This document shows, in pieces, positions 23,701 to 36,491 of a DNA stretch of 64,000 nucleotides. The position numbers were made by a program, and so were the translations under genes. Origin of the DNA: Laburnicola sp. R22_1 (Eukaryota; Ascomycota; Dothideomycetes; Pleosporales; Didymosphaeriaceae); the NCBI GenBank assembly GCA_014281115.1, contig JACONQ010000007.1:1-64000 (forward strand), given 5' to 3'. Every line of letters starts with the position of its first letter. The stretch's first letter is position 1. Below the pieces are notes generated by a model, which worked only from the letters and a program-made list of their open reading frames with translations, was not told where the DNA came from and searched no databases.

Positions 23701-25490
23701 TTATTAATAATATGCCTATGGGCTATAGTATTTATAGTCAGCACTAAAGTAGTAAACGTAGGGAACTTTAATAGAAAAATATTAGATAAGACGCAGTTAA
23801 AAAGATTGCTCTCTAAAGGATTAAAGCTATATAGGAGCCAGTTGCCTATGTTACCTTCCTAATATAATAAGCTTAAAGAATATCCACTATGCGATATATT
23901 TAAGGAAGCTAAGAAACAGCACCTAAACAGTCACTGGGACATAAGATCCTAGACCGAGATACTAGCTAAAACAATTAAGCTAACTAGAGAATAGATCCTT
24001 AACTATATATGGATATACACCTATAAGTTTAATAAATATTACTAACTTAAAAAGTGCAAAGCACGTCTTGTTGTTCGTGGCAATTAATAGAGAAATATTA
24101 CGTCACAAGATATATATGCGGCAATATTGGCTAGATAATTATTTTGCATACTTATGGCGATTGCGGCGCGATTCAACCTAGAGCTCCTTTAATACAACGT
24201 TATAAATGCCTTTTTTTACGCAAAGATTGACTAAAATATATATATAAGGATGCCACAAGGCTACAACAAACCTAGGATAATCCTAAAGCTTAACAAGGCA
24301 CTATACGGACTTCGGATCTCACTACTACTCTGGCAGAGAGAGTTTACTTTAACACTATGAGGCTTAGGCCTTATTAGTATACCCTATAAACCTTACTATC
24401 TGATTAAACAAGGCGTAATTATCTTTTTCTACGTAGATAATATTATTATTGCCTATAAATAGGAGAACAAATCCCAGGCTAAGCTAGTTATTAAGCAGCT
24501 ATAAGAAAAGTATACCCTTATAGGAGGAAAAGATCTCTAATAGTTTCTAGGGGTTAAGATTCTTAGAAACCGCCCGCAATAAAAGATCTAGCTCTTATAA
24601 GCGTTATATGTTAACAAGATTGCCAGGCTAGTTAATAATTAAAGCCTTAGGTATAATACCCTAATAAGTAGCATTAAGCTTACTCTATAATTAGGCTTCG
24701 CTAGTCTATTTAAAATTAACAGATACTAACGCAAGGTTAGATTAATTCTATTTGCTATAGTTACCACCCAGCTGGACACTGCTTTTGCGTCCTCCTAATT
24801 AGCACAATTTCTTACTAACCCTAGCAGCCAACATTAAGATGCCGCTAATTAAGTCCTACTATACCTCTAAAAAACACACATAAGGGCGTTACAGCTAGAT
24901 AGAGAAGACAGTTTTAAGGTAGTAAGCGATGCCTTATTTATAGATAATACACTAGACTAAAAGAATTCTTAAGGATATATTATTAAACTGTTTAGTGGGC
25001 TAATTATATAGAAAGTAAGCAAGCAAGATACTATCACCATATCTACCACTAAAGCCGAGCTACTGGCCCTATTATAGGTAGCTAAGGAGGCACTATTTAC
25101 ATCACGCCTACTTAATAAGCTCTAGGTTAAGCTTGCGGATTAAACAATTACTATTAAATGCGATAATTGACAGACAATATAGCTTGTCGCTAAGGAGACT
25201 ACGCAGCTTAATACTAAACTCCACTATATGGATATTTATAACTATTAGTTAAGGCAAAAGATAGCGCAAGAAAGAATTAGGGTTACCTACACTTAGTCGA
25301 ATGAAATAATAGCTAATGGGCTTATAAAGGCCCTTTCTGTTAACAAATAGAGCAAATTTCTAGATTAACTAGGACTTGTTAATATAGCAGAGGATCTTAA
25401 TAGAAAGGAGGTACAAATTAACAAGCTAGAATAAAGAATAGAGGCTATTACTCTAGAATAAAGGACAGCTATAAGGGATCCAGCTTAAGG
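20740..25490 (+). pseudogene. Copia-1 gag-pol, RIP-degenerate
   Basis: The Gag start region (about 20,750-20,930) matches the Gag of Copia-2. Around 21,730 a Gag zinc-knuckle-like stretch is visible. The integrase zinc region is at about 22,480-22,620 (TIVQCDVC). Reverse transcriptase is at about 24,060-24,480, ending in IIFFYVDNIIIA, where the last Asp of YVDD is Asn. RNase H is at about 25,040-25,400 (CDN, then LGLVNIAEDLNRKEVQ near the C-terminus). Many CAA/CAG codons are now stops, so it cannot encode a working polyprotein. Confidence 0.87.
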
Positions 25491-25512
25491 ATAAGTCTAA
25501 GCTAAGGGGGTG

Positions 25513-25677
25513 TGTTAGATTAGAGCCGTATTGCCAAACAAGGGCACGTAGTCGGCTCCACCCTCTAAATTAGACCTCGAGCTAACAAGTCACAGAACAC
25601 ACACAATACAACTGTTTATCCATCTTATTTATTAGACCCCCTATCTTAATAAGCTTAAATAGTGCTTAAATCTAACA
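25513..25677 (+). repeat. 3' LTR of Copia-1
   Basis: 165 bp, preceded by GCTAAGGGGG (polypurine tract) and followed by the ATAGG target duplication. Confidence 0.93.
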
Positions 25678-25849
25678 ATAGGCTATTATTTAAGGTTACA
25701 TAAAGCTAAGTAATTAGCGAAGCTTACTATTAGAGATAGGCCTAACCTCTACTTACTAGTAGGAGGTGCTATAGAATATTTAGAGTATTTTCTAGAAAGG
25801 TGTTTAGTATAAAGTTTAATAGGGCTAAGCTTCTATAGGTAGAGAGGTA

Positions 25850-25998
25850 TATAGTAGAATAAACTCTACTACATAGGTTATATAGTAAGCTAGTGCCTAA
25901 TTAGCTCTTAAGGATTTAATAGGCGATTTTTTTCTTCTAGCATATATAACTTAATCTATCTTTTTACTAAGTCTTAATTAGGACTAGGTTCTCCCACA
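25850..25998 (+). repeat. 3' LTR of the Gypsy element
   Basis: 149 bp, ends CTCCCACA, preceded by a purine-rich GGTAGAGAGG tract and followed by CTAT. Confidence 0.85.
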
Positions 25999-26360
25999 CT
26001 ATTACCTATATTGCTTCTATAGTTATAACTCTGCGTAGGTCTACTATAGCTCTCTAATAGTCTACTAGTTAAGAGATAATATATAACTTAGTTATACTAG
26101 ATAGTAAACTATCTATTAACTACTATTAATATTACTGCTATACAAAATATTAATATTAAAATTATTGTTATTTTATATATATTTTATTACTACTACTATA
26201 TACTAGGTACTAGATTTAAGTGCCTTCTCTTTTACTCCTCTTTGTGTATAGTGCAGATTTAACCTTAGTTAGAATCTTAACATACTAAAGATCTTTAATA
26301 ACTTTCTATTTTAATTTACTTTAATCTTAAATAAAAAAAGATTAAAAAAGGCGTTTAGTA
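25999..26360. repeat. AT-rich repeat family X, right part
   Basis: Continues the repeat interrupted at 8299. It matches the reverse complement of 34915-35175, and beyond that the sequence just left of Copia-2 (about 29,700-29,766, sharing AAAGATCTTT). So the inverted X copy was in turn split by Copia-2. Confidence 0.7.
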
Positions 26361-26639
26361 AGCTAATAACTATAGTAGTATAAGTAACTTTTAAACTTAT
26401 ATTTTTAATTTCCTTATTTTAATAACTACTATACTAAGAGACATTAAATTATAAGTAAAAAATAAAAGTATATAATATTACTAATACTTAGGCTTTTTAG
26501 CTATATTAGAAAAAGTTTTATATAAATATAAGTACCTAGGGCATCTAGATAGCTCTAAGCACGCCCATATATATCTACGTACTAAATACGCCCTAAGCGC
26601 ACTAGTAATAGTACTTTTTTTTAGTATATATATGTGTTG

Positions 26640-26743
26640 TTAAATTAACTACCTAGGAGTAGAATAATAAAGGCTTTTATCTCCAATAATATAATAAAAA
26701 AGCAGAGCCCCTGCTTAGTAATTAAAAAGAGCGTAAAAAGGTA
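26640..26743 (+). repeat. MITE-like short repeat, copy 1
   Basis: About 100 bp beginning TTAAATTAACTACCTAGGAG. It contains GGCTTTTATC ... AAGCAGAGCC, able to pair as a short hairpin, and ends CTTAGTAATTAAAAAGAGCG. At least ten copies occur in this window. No coding capacity. Confidence 0.8.
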
Positions 26744-26947
26744 ATAAAAAAAGTTAGACTATTTATATATATCTATACAAGTCTATATATCTTTATATAT
26801 TTTTAAGTATTTTTATACTAATAAATTGCTTATATAAAAATGTGTATAAATATATAACTTTATATATATTTACGTATATCTAAGTAGCCTTTTTAAAAAA
26901 TTTCTAATATACTAAAGTTATATATTAAAATTTTAGTAAAATAAACC

Positions 26948-27830
26948 TATAGTTTTTTTTATGACTAAGAAGTTTCTAAAAATATATTATAATGATAGTA
27001 AATATCCCTTTTGCTATTATATGGCTTGTTTTTTTACAACTAAGGGTTTTCTAATAAAATTATTACAATAATAGTAGTTATCTCTCCTACTATTATTAAT
27101 ATAGAAAAGCATTCTAGCTAATATTATATATATATATATAAGCGTTTTAAGGTATTAATAAAAAGGGTTAGCGTGTTATAAGTAAGCTAAGTAGGCTGAG
27201 TAGGTTTAGCGCGCCTACTCTAACTAAAAAAATCTATATATAAAATATAGTAAGGCTATATTACTATACTAGTTTAGAGCTAGAGAAAAGAAGATAAAAT
27301 AGCGCTAGTGCTATAACTAGTATAATACTATAACTATTATTTTTCTCTATTATTATTATTAAAGATTACTAAAAGTAATAGCTATTATATTAGTAGATTT
27401 ATACTACTTATAAGTAATATATACTAAGTAGAATCTTATATACTATAGGTACACTAATATTTTATTTTTATATTAAAATTAACCTTAATAAGGCTTTTAC
27501 TATTAGATTTCTTACTATCGTTTTAAGTTTAATTACTAAAGACGCTATTAATACTACTTAAAAGTATACTCTAATAATCTATTTACTTAAAGTTACTAAA
27601 TTTATACTAAAGTATTACTTTATTAATAAAATTATTAATAGGAAATAAGTATATCTTACTTTATATAAAATAGTTCTAGTATACTAGTTAGGCTAGTAAT
27701 AAATTAGTAACTATAGACGCTATAATAGACGCGTAGAGTTACTACTATAGTTTTTTTATTATAGATTAGAATAGTAGTAATAAAAGGCAAAGTTAAGAGG
27801 TAAAAACAAGTATTTATTAATATGTGTAGC
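26948..27830 (+). repeat. AT-rich repeat family Y, copy A first part
   Basis: Matches, in reverse, about 54,040-54,795, with shared blocks such as TAAAAAGGGTTAGCG and AAGGCTATATTACTATACT. A MITE-like copy and further repeat DNA (27,832-28,960) appear to split it; the remainder resumes at about 28,960. It contains a partly duplicated palindrome-rich segment near 27,175-27,230. No protein family recognised. Confidence 0.65.
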
Positions 27831-27942
27831 ATTAAATTAACTACCTAGGGATAGCACGATAAAGGCTTTTATCTTAAATAATATAATATAAAAAAGCAAA
27901 GCCCCCTACTTAGTAATTAAAAAGAGCATAAAAAAGGTAATT
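27831..27942 (+). repeat. MITE-like short repeat, copy 2
   Basis: Same 5' block (ATTAAATTAACTACCTAGGG), internal GGCTTTTATC/AAAGCCCC pairing and 3' block as copy 1. Preceded by TGTGTAGC, a 5' extension also seen in the copy at 53.2 kb. Confidence 0.8.
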
Positions 27943-28959
27943 ATAAAAAAAGCGCATTTAAACTGCTAAGCGAGCTTAGTAGTCTTAGCGTAGAGCTGCT
28001 CCTATAAGTAAAATCTTTACAAAGAGGCTACTTAGAACTTTAGAGGAGATAAAACTTTAGTATAGCTACGCTATAAGTTATTTCTTCTTTACTATTTTAA
28101 GTTATAAACCGCTATCTTAAGTTATAAACTACTATCTAGATTATTACAAATAATATAAGTTAATATATTAATAGGTATGTTTCTTATAAGTAGTAGGATA
28201 AGAGTAATATATACTAAATATACTATTGCTCTATTACTATATTATGGTTGTTCTTAATAAATCTTTTACTTTTTCTCTACGCTCTACTATTCTTCTAGGT
28301 ATTAATATTATTTCTAAAAAGTACTTACTATTACTAAAAAAGTACACGCTAAAAATACGCACTACTACTATTAAAGCAGCTATTAAAGTAATTATGCTAG
28401 AGTTCTATTTTGTCTAGATACTTATCTAGTGTAAGGGGTAGGTATACTTAACTATCTATAAGGTAGTTTTAGTATACTAGCTAGGTTAGTAGCTTATCTA
28501 GTTTGTAAAAGACTATAAGATTAAATTTCTACTCTAGTAGATGTAATTGCTCCTTATTAGTAATAGAATCTAGTAGGAGATATAAAAGAAGAATAATAAG
28601 GTGTTTATTAATAAGCTATATAGTAGTAAGAGCATTATATAAATCTATAAGATTCTTTTAACTATTATTACTATTATTGCTATTAAGTTAACTTATCTAG
28701 CGCGCAAGCGCGGATAACTAATAATAGTAGTAGTAATAAGCTAGGTGTGCTATATATACTATAAGTAAATCTTATATTAGAACTAGAAGCTTATAGATAT
28801 TAGGAGGTGTAAGTAAGTTTAAACTATTATTACGTTATTAGGTAGTATTTAAGGTTAGTCTTTAATTAGAATTAGGTGCTATATATAGTAGTATATAATA
28901 ACTTTCTATCTTAACCTACTTTAATCTTAAACTAAAAAAAAAAGATTAAAAAAGGTGTT

Positions 28960-29520
<561 letters not shown>

Positions 29521-29766
29521 AAATAAACCTATAAGTTAAATTTTTTTAAAGAATATTAATTACGCGTATATTTAGAGGTAAAAGACTACTTTTATTACTA
29601 TTATTAAAAAGAATTAAGAATTATAAGTTTAATAATAAAAAGAGAGGTATTAAAAGAAATATTTATATATAAAATAAAAGGTAAATTTAAAATATATTAA
29701 ACTAGTAGTAAAAAAGTAACTTTAAATAATTAATATTAAAGATCTTTGTTATATAAAGATTTAAGC

Positions 29767-29929
29767 TGTTAGATTTAAGCACTATTTAAGCTTATTAAGA
29801 TGGGGGGTCTAATAGATAAGATGGATAAACAGTTGTATTGTGTGTTCTGTGACTTGTTGGCTCTAGGTCTAATTTAGAGGGTGGAGCCGACCACGTGCCC
29901 TTGTTTGGCAACACGGTTCTAATCTGACA
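29767..29929 (-). repeat. 3' LTR of Copia-2 (left end)
   Basis: 163 bp, TGTTAGATTT...AATCTGACA, preceded by TAAGC. Reads inverted relative to the Copia-1 LTRs. Confidence 0.92.
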
Positions 29930-29989
29930 CACCCCCTTAGCTTAGGCTTATCCTTAAGCTAGACCCCTTGTAGCCGTCCTTTATTCTAG

Positions 29990-32900
29990 AGTAATAGCCT
30001 CTATCCTTTGTTCTAGCTTGTTAATTTGTACCTCCTTTCTATTAAAATCCTCTGCCATATTAATAAGTCCTAGTTAATCTAGAAATTTGCTCTATTTGTT
30101 AATAGGAAGGGCCTTTGTGAGCCTATTAGCTATTATTTCGTTTAACTAAGTGTAGGTAACCCTAATCCTTCCTTGCGCTACCTCTTGCCTTAACTAATAG
30201 TTATGAATATTCACATAGCGGAGTTTAGTATTAAGCTGCGCAGTCTTCTTAGCGACAAGCTATATTGTCTGCTAGTTGTCGCATTTAATAGTAATCGTTT
30301 AATCCGCGAGCTTGACCTAGAGCTTATTAAGCAGGCGTGATGTAAATAGTGCCTCCTTAGCTACCTATAACAGGGCTAGTAGCTCGGCTTTAGTAGTAGA
30401 TATAGTAATAGTATCTTACTTGCTTGCTTTCTACATAATTAGCCTACTAAATAGTTTAATAATATATTCTTAAGAACTCTTTTAGTCTAGTGTATTGTTT
30501 GTAAACAAGGCATCGCTTACTACCTTAAAACTATCTTCTCTACCTAGCTGTAACGCCCTTGTGTGTGTTTCTTAGAGGTATAGTAGGACTTAATTAGCGG
30601 CATCTTAATATTAGCTGCTAGGGTTAGTGAGAAATTATGCTAATTAGGAGGACGCGAAAGCAGTGTCCAGCTAGGTGGTAACTACAGTAAATAGGATCGA
30701 TTCAATCTTGCATTAGTATCTATTAATCTTGGATAAACTAGCGAAGCCTAATTGTGGAGTAAGCTTAATACTACTTATTAGGGTATTATGCCTAAGGCAT
30801 TAGTTATTAACTAGCCTAGCGATCTTGTTAATATATAATACTTATAAGAGCTAGATCTTTTATTGTAGGCGGTTCCTAAGAATCTTAACTCCTAGGAACC
30901 ATTAGAGATCTTTTCCTCCTATAAGAGTGTACTTTTCTTATAGCTTCTTAATAACTAGCTTAGCCTATAGTTTGTTCTCCTGTTTATAGGCAATAATAAT
31001 ATTATCTATATAGAAGAAGATAATTACGCCTTGTTTAATTATATAGTAAGGTTTATAGGATATACTAATAAGGCCTAAGCCTTATAGTATTAAAGTAAAC
31101 TCTCTCTGCCAGAGTAGTAGTGAGATCCAGAATCTATATAGCGTCTTATTAAGCTTTAGGATTGTCCTAGGTTTGTTATAGCCTCGTGGCATCCTTATAT
31201 ATATATCTTAGTCGATCTTCGCGTAAACAAAGGCATTCGTGACGTCGTATTAAAGGAGCTCTAGGTTAAATCGCGCCGCAATCGCTATAAGCATGCGAAA
31301 TAATTGTCCAGCCAATATTGCCGCATATATATCTTGTGACGTGATATTTCTCTATTAATTGCCACGAATAATAAGGCGTGCTTTGCACTTCTTAAGTTAG
31401 TAATATTTATTAAACTTATAGGTGTATACCTATATATAGTTAAGAATTTATTCTCTAGTCAGCTTAATTATTTTAGCTAGTATCTTAGTCTAGGATCTTA
31501 TATCCTAGTAACTGTTTAGGTGCTGTTTCTTAGTTTCCTTAAACATATCGCATAGTAGATGTTCTTTAAGCTTATTACGTTAGGAAGGTAGCATAGGTAA
31601 CTAGCTCTTATATAGCTTTAATCCTTTAGAGAGCAATCTTTTTAACTACGCCTTATCTAATATTTTTCTATTAAAGTTCCCTGCGTTTGCCGCTTTAGTG
31701 CCAGCTATAAATACTGCGGCCCATAGGCATGTTATTAATAATAAGGGTTGGTAGTCTTTCCCTTTGTCTTTCTCTACTAGTAATTATATAAGAAGTGTCA
31801 CTAGTAGTAGTGTAATTAGCAAAGTGGGATAAGTATAGTCTACTTTCCTACCTTATTAATATCTAGGCTAGTCTTTATCCTGCGGGTTATCTTAAATTAT
31901 CTCATCTTTATAGAACGACTCTATCTCTAATTTAGTTAGTTTAGCTGTGGATAGTAGTTTAACTAATTAGACCTATATAGCGATCTCTTTAAGGGTATTA
32001 TGTATAAGGTTATCTATAAGGTCCTTTGTCTTTCTGCTAAAGATGCTATCTTTGTTAAATATTACGTCCTAGGTGCTAATTACTTTCCTAAGCGAGAGTA
32101 TCCATATCTAAAAGATGTTAGAGGATTAGTATCCTACTAGATATCCAATCCACGCCTTTGGGTTAAGATGTTATAGCCTACTCTTACTATAGTGGGTATT
32201 ATCTATTATTGCAAAAGCTTTGCACCTATATACCTTAAGATAGGTTTAATTTGGCTTTTGTAGTGCTATAACTACTCTATTCTAGAAGGCCACTATTATA
32301 AATAAGACTTTGTATAGTGTTCTCTAGTAATTCGCATAGTTTGGCGTTCGATTATAGAGGTAGACAGCTGACTAAGTAATTTCTAGCCATATCTCTCATA
32401 GTAGGTTAGTATTAAGTTGCATTGCCTAGGCTTTATCTTTTATTACACCCCCTAAGCGTTTAGCTTCTCCATTCTGTGCTTATGTGTTAGGTGCTAAAGG
32501 CTTAATTATAATCTCCTGGGCTATGCACTATCGATTAACTTCTTGTTTAACTATAAATATTTTGTTGTCCGCTTTAATTACCTTAACTATAAGGTTAAAT
32601 TGGTTCTTTATAAACTTTGTAAAAGTGGCCAAAGTTTAGATAATAGATCGAGCTGTGCAATTGTCCTTAAAGTAGAAATCCCACATTAGTCCTAAGTATT
32701 AATTAGTAATTAGTATTTGGCTCTTCTCTTTTATTAAGCTGCCATCCTCGTAGCTGTGGAAGTCTATTGCGACTCGTTCTCCTGGTCCTTTATTAATTAG
32801 TTGTGGTGTTTGGCGGATTAACCTCTTGGATTTGGCTTGTCCGCAGGCGTCGCACTGTACTATAGTAATGCCTTTAATCCGCACCCCCTTAGATTGCTAC

Positions 32901-34680
32901 ACTAGGTGCTTAAGAGCACTAGGGCCTAGATACCCTAGTCGCTTATACCATCGCAGTGCGTCTGCCTTTTTCGGGGATCTCTTAGCGCGTGAGGTAATCC
33001 TATGGGTGTGGAAGGTTGCCTGTTCTATTAGTTCTAGTTAGTATTCTAGAACCTATTAGTTATAGAGCTCTTGCAGCTTAGTAATAACTGTGTTGTCTGC
33101 TCGCTTTAGGCTTGTAGGTTCTAATTTAGTATCCTACTATAGCCCTTAACGCTATAGTATTCTAAAAGACACTAGGTTGTATAGAAGGTCTGGGCAATAG
33201 GCTATATTGTTAAGGCGTAGTATCCGCTGTCTAGCTGGGCCCTTTAGTTTAAGGTGAACCGTGCTATATCCTTTAACCTATATTTATGTATTTCTAGCCC
33301 ATATAGAGTCTCTAGGCGATAAAGGGCGAAATAAGACAAATCGATTAAGGTCGTTCGTAATGTGGCAGGTAGTGCCTAAATTAAGGATTAAGGAGTATCG
33401 TAGTGGGTAGCTCGTAGAATTAGATTGATATAATGCCACATTAAAGCTAGCTTAGATAGTGGAAATTTTCCGTCTATCTAGTTAATTATTATTAATCTTA
33501 GGAGTAGGGGTATGTGAGTTCTTAATTTGTGGGGTTTGAGACCTTAGTCTCTTTACCTTTCTTATCTCCTCTTATAGATCTAAATTATTTCTAATCCTAT
33601 ATTATACCATATCTATAAAGCTAGGTTATGGCCTAAACTACTCTAGTGCATATTCCGGATATGCGTAGAAGCAGTCTTTTAGACTATGCCTTTGTCTATA
33701 AGCAGGGCATTTTCTGCCTTTAACTACTATTGTATCCTCTATTAAGGACTGCTTGGATATAGTACTTTGACCAAAGGATTGTTTTTATTAAGGTCTCCCC
33801 TATCCATATTAGTTATTCGTGGAAGATGGCGCGTCTTTGGCAGCGTAAGAGGCGTCCCTGTTAGTGCCTAGGGTGGATGCACCACTAGCAGCGAGAGATG
33901 GCTTACTAGTAGCAAAGGCGCCCCTATGCTGTTTGCCCTTAATTAGGTGGAGTATTGCTATATATTCTTAGAAGTGTTTTATTATCTCCTTCCTTGTTAT
34001 ATCTGCGTCTTGGCGTCTAGTTTCTTAAAAGGACGCGCCCTAAGTAGGGGCAGTCTTTATAATTGCAGTTAGAAAGTTCTTTATAGTATTATAGATTAAT
34101 TGTACTTTAGCGACATTGTTTGTCTCTACTTCTATAGCTGCCTAATTATACTTAGTTAGCTAGGTATCCCAGTTTAAGGGTTATCTTATTGGCTTAAGAG
34201 CCTGTAGGTATCACGCTCTTACCCTATTCCGCTTATCTTCCTTATTAACGTCTACTGTCTGCGTTAGAGATTTAATCTATTGCTAAATCTGCTCTTTAGG
34301 CTTATAGCAGTTACGTTGCAGGTGTTGCAACACAGTTAATTAGATATAGATAACTACTTTCTTAAGACTTGTTTTCTTCTCTTAGTATTCCTTGTCCTTA
34401 AGCTATATCTTATAGAACTTAATGTCCTCCTTATATGCCTTAAGGCCTAAATTTAATAGCTCTAATGGGCGTATTGGAGGGTTTTGTTAATTATTGTTGT
34501 TTACGCGGATAATTAGCTGGTAACTCGCTATTTCTAGCGGCGACAGCGGTGTCGGCTTTTCGCGTGGGAGTTTGGCTCCATCTGGATTAATAATAGGCCA
34601 TATATCTATTAGCTCGTATCGCGCTTTTAGCTGCAGCAGCCATAGTGTATAGTTAGTGTAATTGGTTAACACAATTGTTA
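29990..34680 (-). pseudogene. Copia-2 gag-pol, RIP-damaged
   Basis: Minus-strand segments: Gag start at 34672 (MLTNYTNYTLWLLQLKA, open to 34487); the integrase zinc motif open at 32884-32699 (TIVQCDACGQAKSKRLIRQT, then GERVAIDFHSYEDG); reverse transcriptase near 31,030-30,990 with FFYIDNIIIA, the last Asp of the box again Asn; RNase H near 30,300-30,100. Open stretches are longer than in Copia-1, but TAA/TAG stops still break the frame. Confidence 0.88.
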
Positions 34681-34746
34681 AGTTGCGGAGCGTTAACAGT
34701 AATATTGTCTTTTCTTAGGGTCGATTAAGGTAGTGAGACTCTTAAT

Positions 34747-34909
34747 TGTTAGATTTGAGCACTATTTGAGCTCATTAAGATAGGGGGTCTAATAGATAAG
34801 ATGAATAAACAGTTGTATTGTGTGTTCTGTAACTTGTTGGCTCCAGGTCTAATTTAGAGGGTGGAGCCGACCACGTGCCCTCGTTTGGCAACACGGCTCT
34901 AATCTAACA
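34747..34909 (-). repeat. 5' LTR of Copia-2 (right end)
   Basis: 163 bp, TGTTAGATTT...AATCTAACA, followed by CAAGC. Its inner neighbour AGTGAGACTCTTAATTG is shared with Copia-0 and, complemented, with Copia-1; it probably covers the primer binding site, but I could not assign the tRNA. Confidence 0.92.
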
Positions 34910-34914
34910 CAAGC

Positions 34915-35900
34915 TAAGGTTAAGTCTGTACTATATATAGAGAGGAGTAAAATAAAAGGCACTAAAACTAGTATCTAGTACGTAGTAGTAGTAACAAAAT
35001 ATATATAAAATAATAATAATTTTATTAATAACTTTCTATATAGTAGTATTAGTAATAGTAGTTAATAAATAGTATACTATTTAGTATAACTAAGTTATAT
35101 ATTATTTCTTAACTAGTAAACTATTAGAAAGCTATAGTAGACTATAAAGTTGCAACTATAAAAGTAGTGTAGGTAATAGAACGCTTAACTATAGTTTAGT
35201 TATTATGCTTATAACTTAGTAGTAGTGTAACTATAATTTGCTATATATATAGCGTATAAAGTCTGTCTTTTATAATATTAATAATGCCTAGTATACTAAA
35301 TTTTTATTTCCTTATCTATTATATCTAGTAATATAATAACTACTTTCTAGCAACCTAATATTGCGTCTAAGATTAATACCTATAGTAATATAGCTGTTAT
35401 TAAATTTAGTTAGAGTATAGATAACTAGCTAGACAAAGTTAAGAATAATTTCTAGAGATTTAGTAACCTTATATAACTAGAAGAATTATTAAAAAGGCCT
35501 TTAGAGCTTATCTTTAAGTATCCTATTAGTAATATCTTTAGGCTAATTTGCTGCGCCTTATATCTTTAGATTCTAGAGTATAAAATACTTCTTTAGTACT
35601 TAGATATTAGTAAAGACGCAGCCTTTATAATATAATAATAGTATAATATAGAAATTATACTATAGAAGCTTAAAAATATAACTAAAAATAAAGGTAATAA
35701 GGACTATAAAGGTAAGAACTAAAGTAAAGAAAAGAAAGAGTTTATTATAATATATAAAATACTAGAGGCATAGTAGTAGCATAGAAAGCTTACTAAGATA
35801 GTAGTAATTACTTAGGCTACTATTAAGGTAGGAAACTATAAGTAATAAGAGTAAGAGTAAGTAGTAGTAGTAGGAGTATAGGAAAGATAAGTGGTAGTAG
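34915..35900 (-). repeat. AT-rich repeat family X, inverted copy
   Basis: Reverse-complement counterpart of 25999-26270 followed by 7700-8299, with no Gypsy element at the junction (about 35,170-35,200, GTAATAGAACGC). It therefore serves as the empty-site reference for the Gypsy insertion. No protein recognised. Confidence 0.72.
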
Positions 35901-35985
35901 TAAGGTCCTAGGTAGTAGTATATAACTCGCTAGTTACAAGAGGAAATCTACTATAGAGAAAGAGTTAGATAAAATAGTTAGGTTA

Positions 35986-36291
<306 letters not shown>

Positions 36292-36491
36292 GTAAAAAAA
36301 TTATTAAAGAAATTATTAATTACGTAACATAGTGGTTAGTTAAATAGCCGGCCTAGGATCACGTAATATTACGGATTAACGCTGGGAGAGAATAAATAAT
36401 TAATATAATTATTAATTTTAAACTATATACTATATAAAACTTAATAACGTACTTAATAGGTCTATATTAAAGACCTTTACTCTATGTCTTC

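Larger units (their letters stand above)
20524..25677 (+). mobile_element. Copia-1: complete Ty1/Copia retrotransposon nested in Gypsy
   Basis: Both LTRs are 165 bp (20524-20688 and 25513-25677), with ends TGTTAGAT...ATCTAACA (TCTAATA in the left copy). The target duplication is perfect: ATAGG at 20519-20523 and 25678-25682. A purine-rich AAGGGGG tract sits just before the 3' LTR. Total length is 5,154 bp. It lies inside the Gypsy element, so it is the younger insertion. LTR differences that I checked by eye are transitions. Confidence 0.93.
8300..25998 (+). mobile_element. Large Ty3/Gypsy LTR retrotransposon, interrupted by Copia-1
   Basis: Two 149-bp LTRs (8300-8448 and 25850-25998) bound the element. 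Their ends read TATAG...CTCCTATA on the left and TATAG...CTCCCACA on the right, consistent with TG...CA after RIP. CTAT at 8296-8299 and 25999-26002 is the target duplication (4 bp, or 5 if a shared T is counted). The inverted X copy near 35170-35200 shows the uninterrupted site. Removing the nested Copia-1 leaves about 12.5 kb. Layout: LTR, 171-bp tandem repeats, gag-pol, about 3.8 kb of unassigned sequence, Copia-1, LTR. Coding parts are saturated with RIP-type stops. Confidence 0.85.
29767..34909 (-). mobile_element. Copia-2: complete Ty1/Copia retrotransposon, reverse orientation
   Basis: Same family as Copia-1 by LTR, Gag and integrase sequence. LTRs are 29767-29929 and 34747-34909 (163 bp each). 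The target duplication is TAAGC (29762-29766) against CAAGC (34910-34914), differing by one C/T transition. Length is 5,143 bp. It inserted into the inverted copy of repeat X. It retains more CA/TG and longer open stretches than Copia-1, which suggests less RIP damage. Confidence 0.92.

Noticed and set aside
28226..28417. 63-codon plus-strand open frame with repeated Lys/Leu (LLLLKKYTLKIRTTTIKAA)
   Set aside because: Sits in AT-rich RIP-mutated repeat DNA. It may be a fragment of a transposon protein, but no family could be named and no neighbouring exon supports a gene.
32826..33041. Plus-strand 71-codon open frame
   Set aside because: Antisense to the Copia-2 integrase region; the minus-strand zinc motif explains the conservation.
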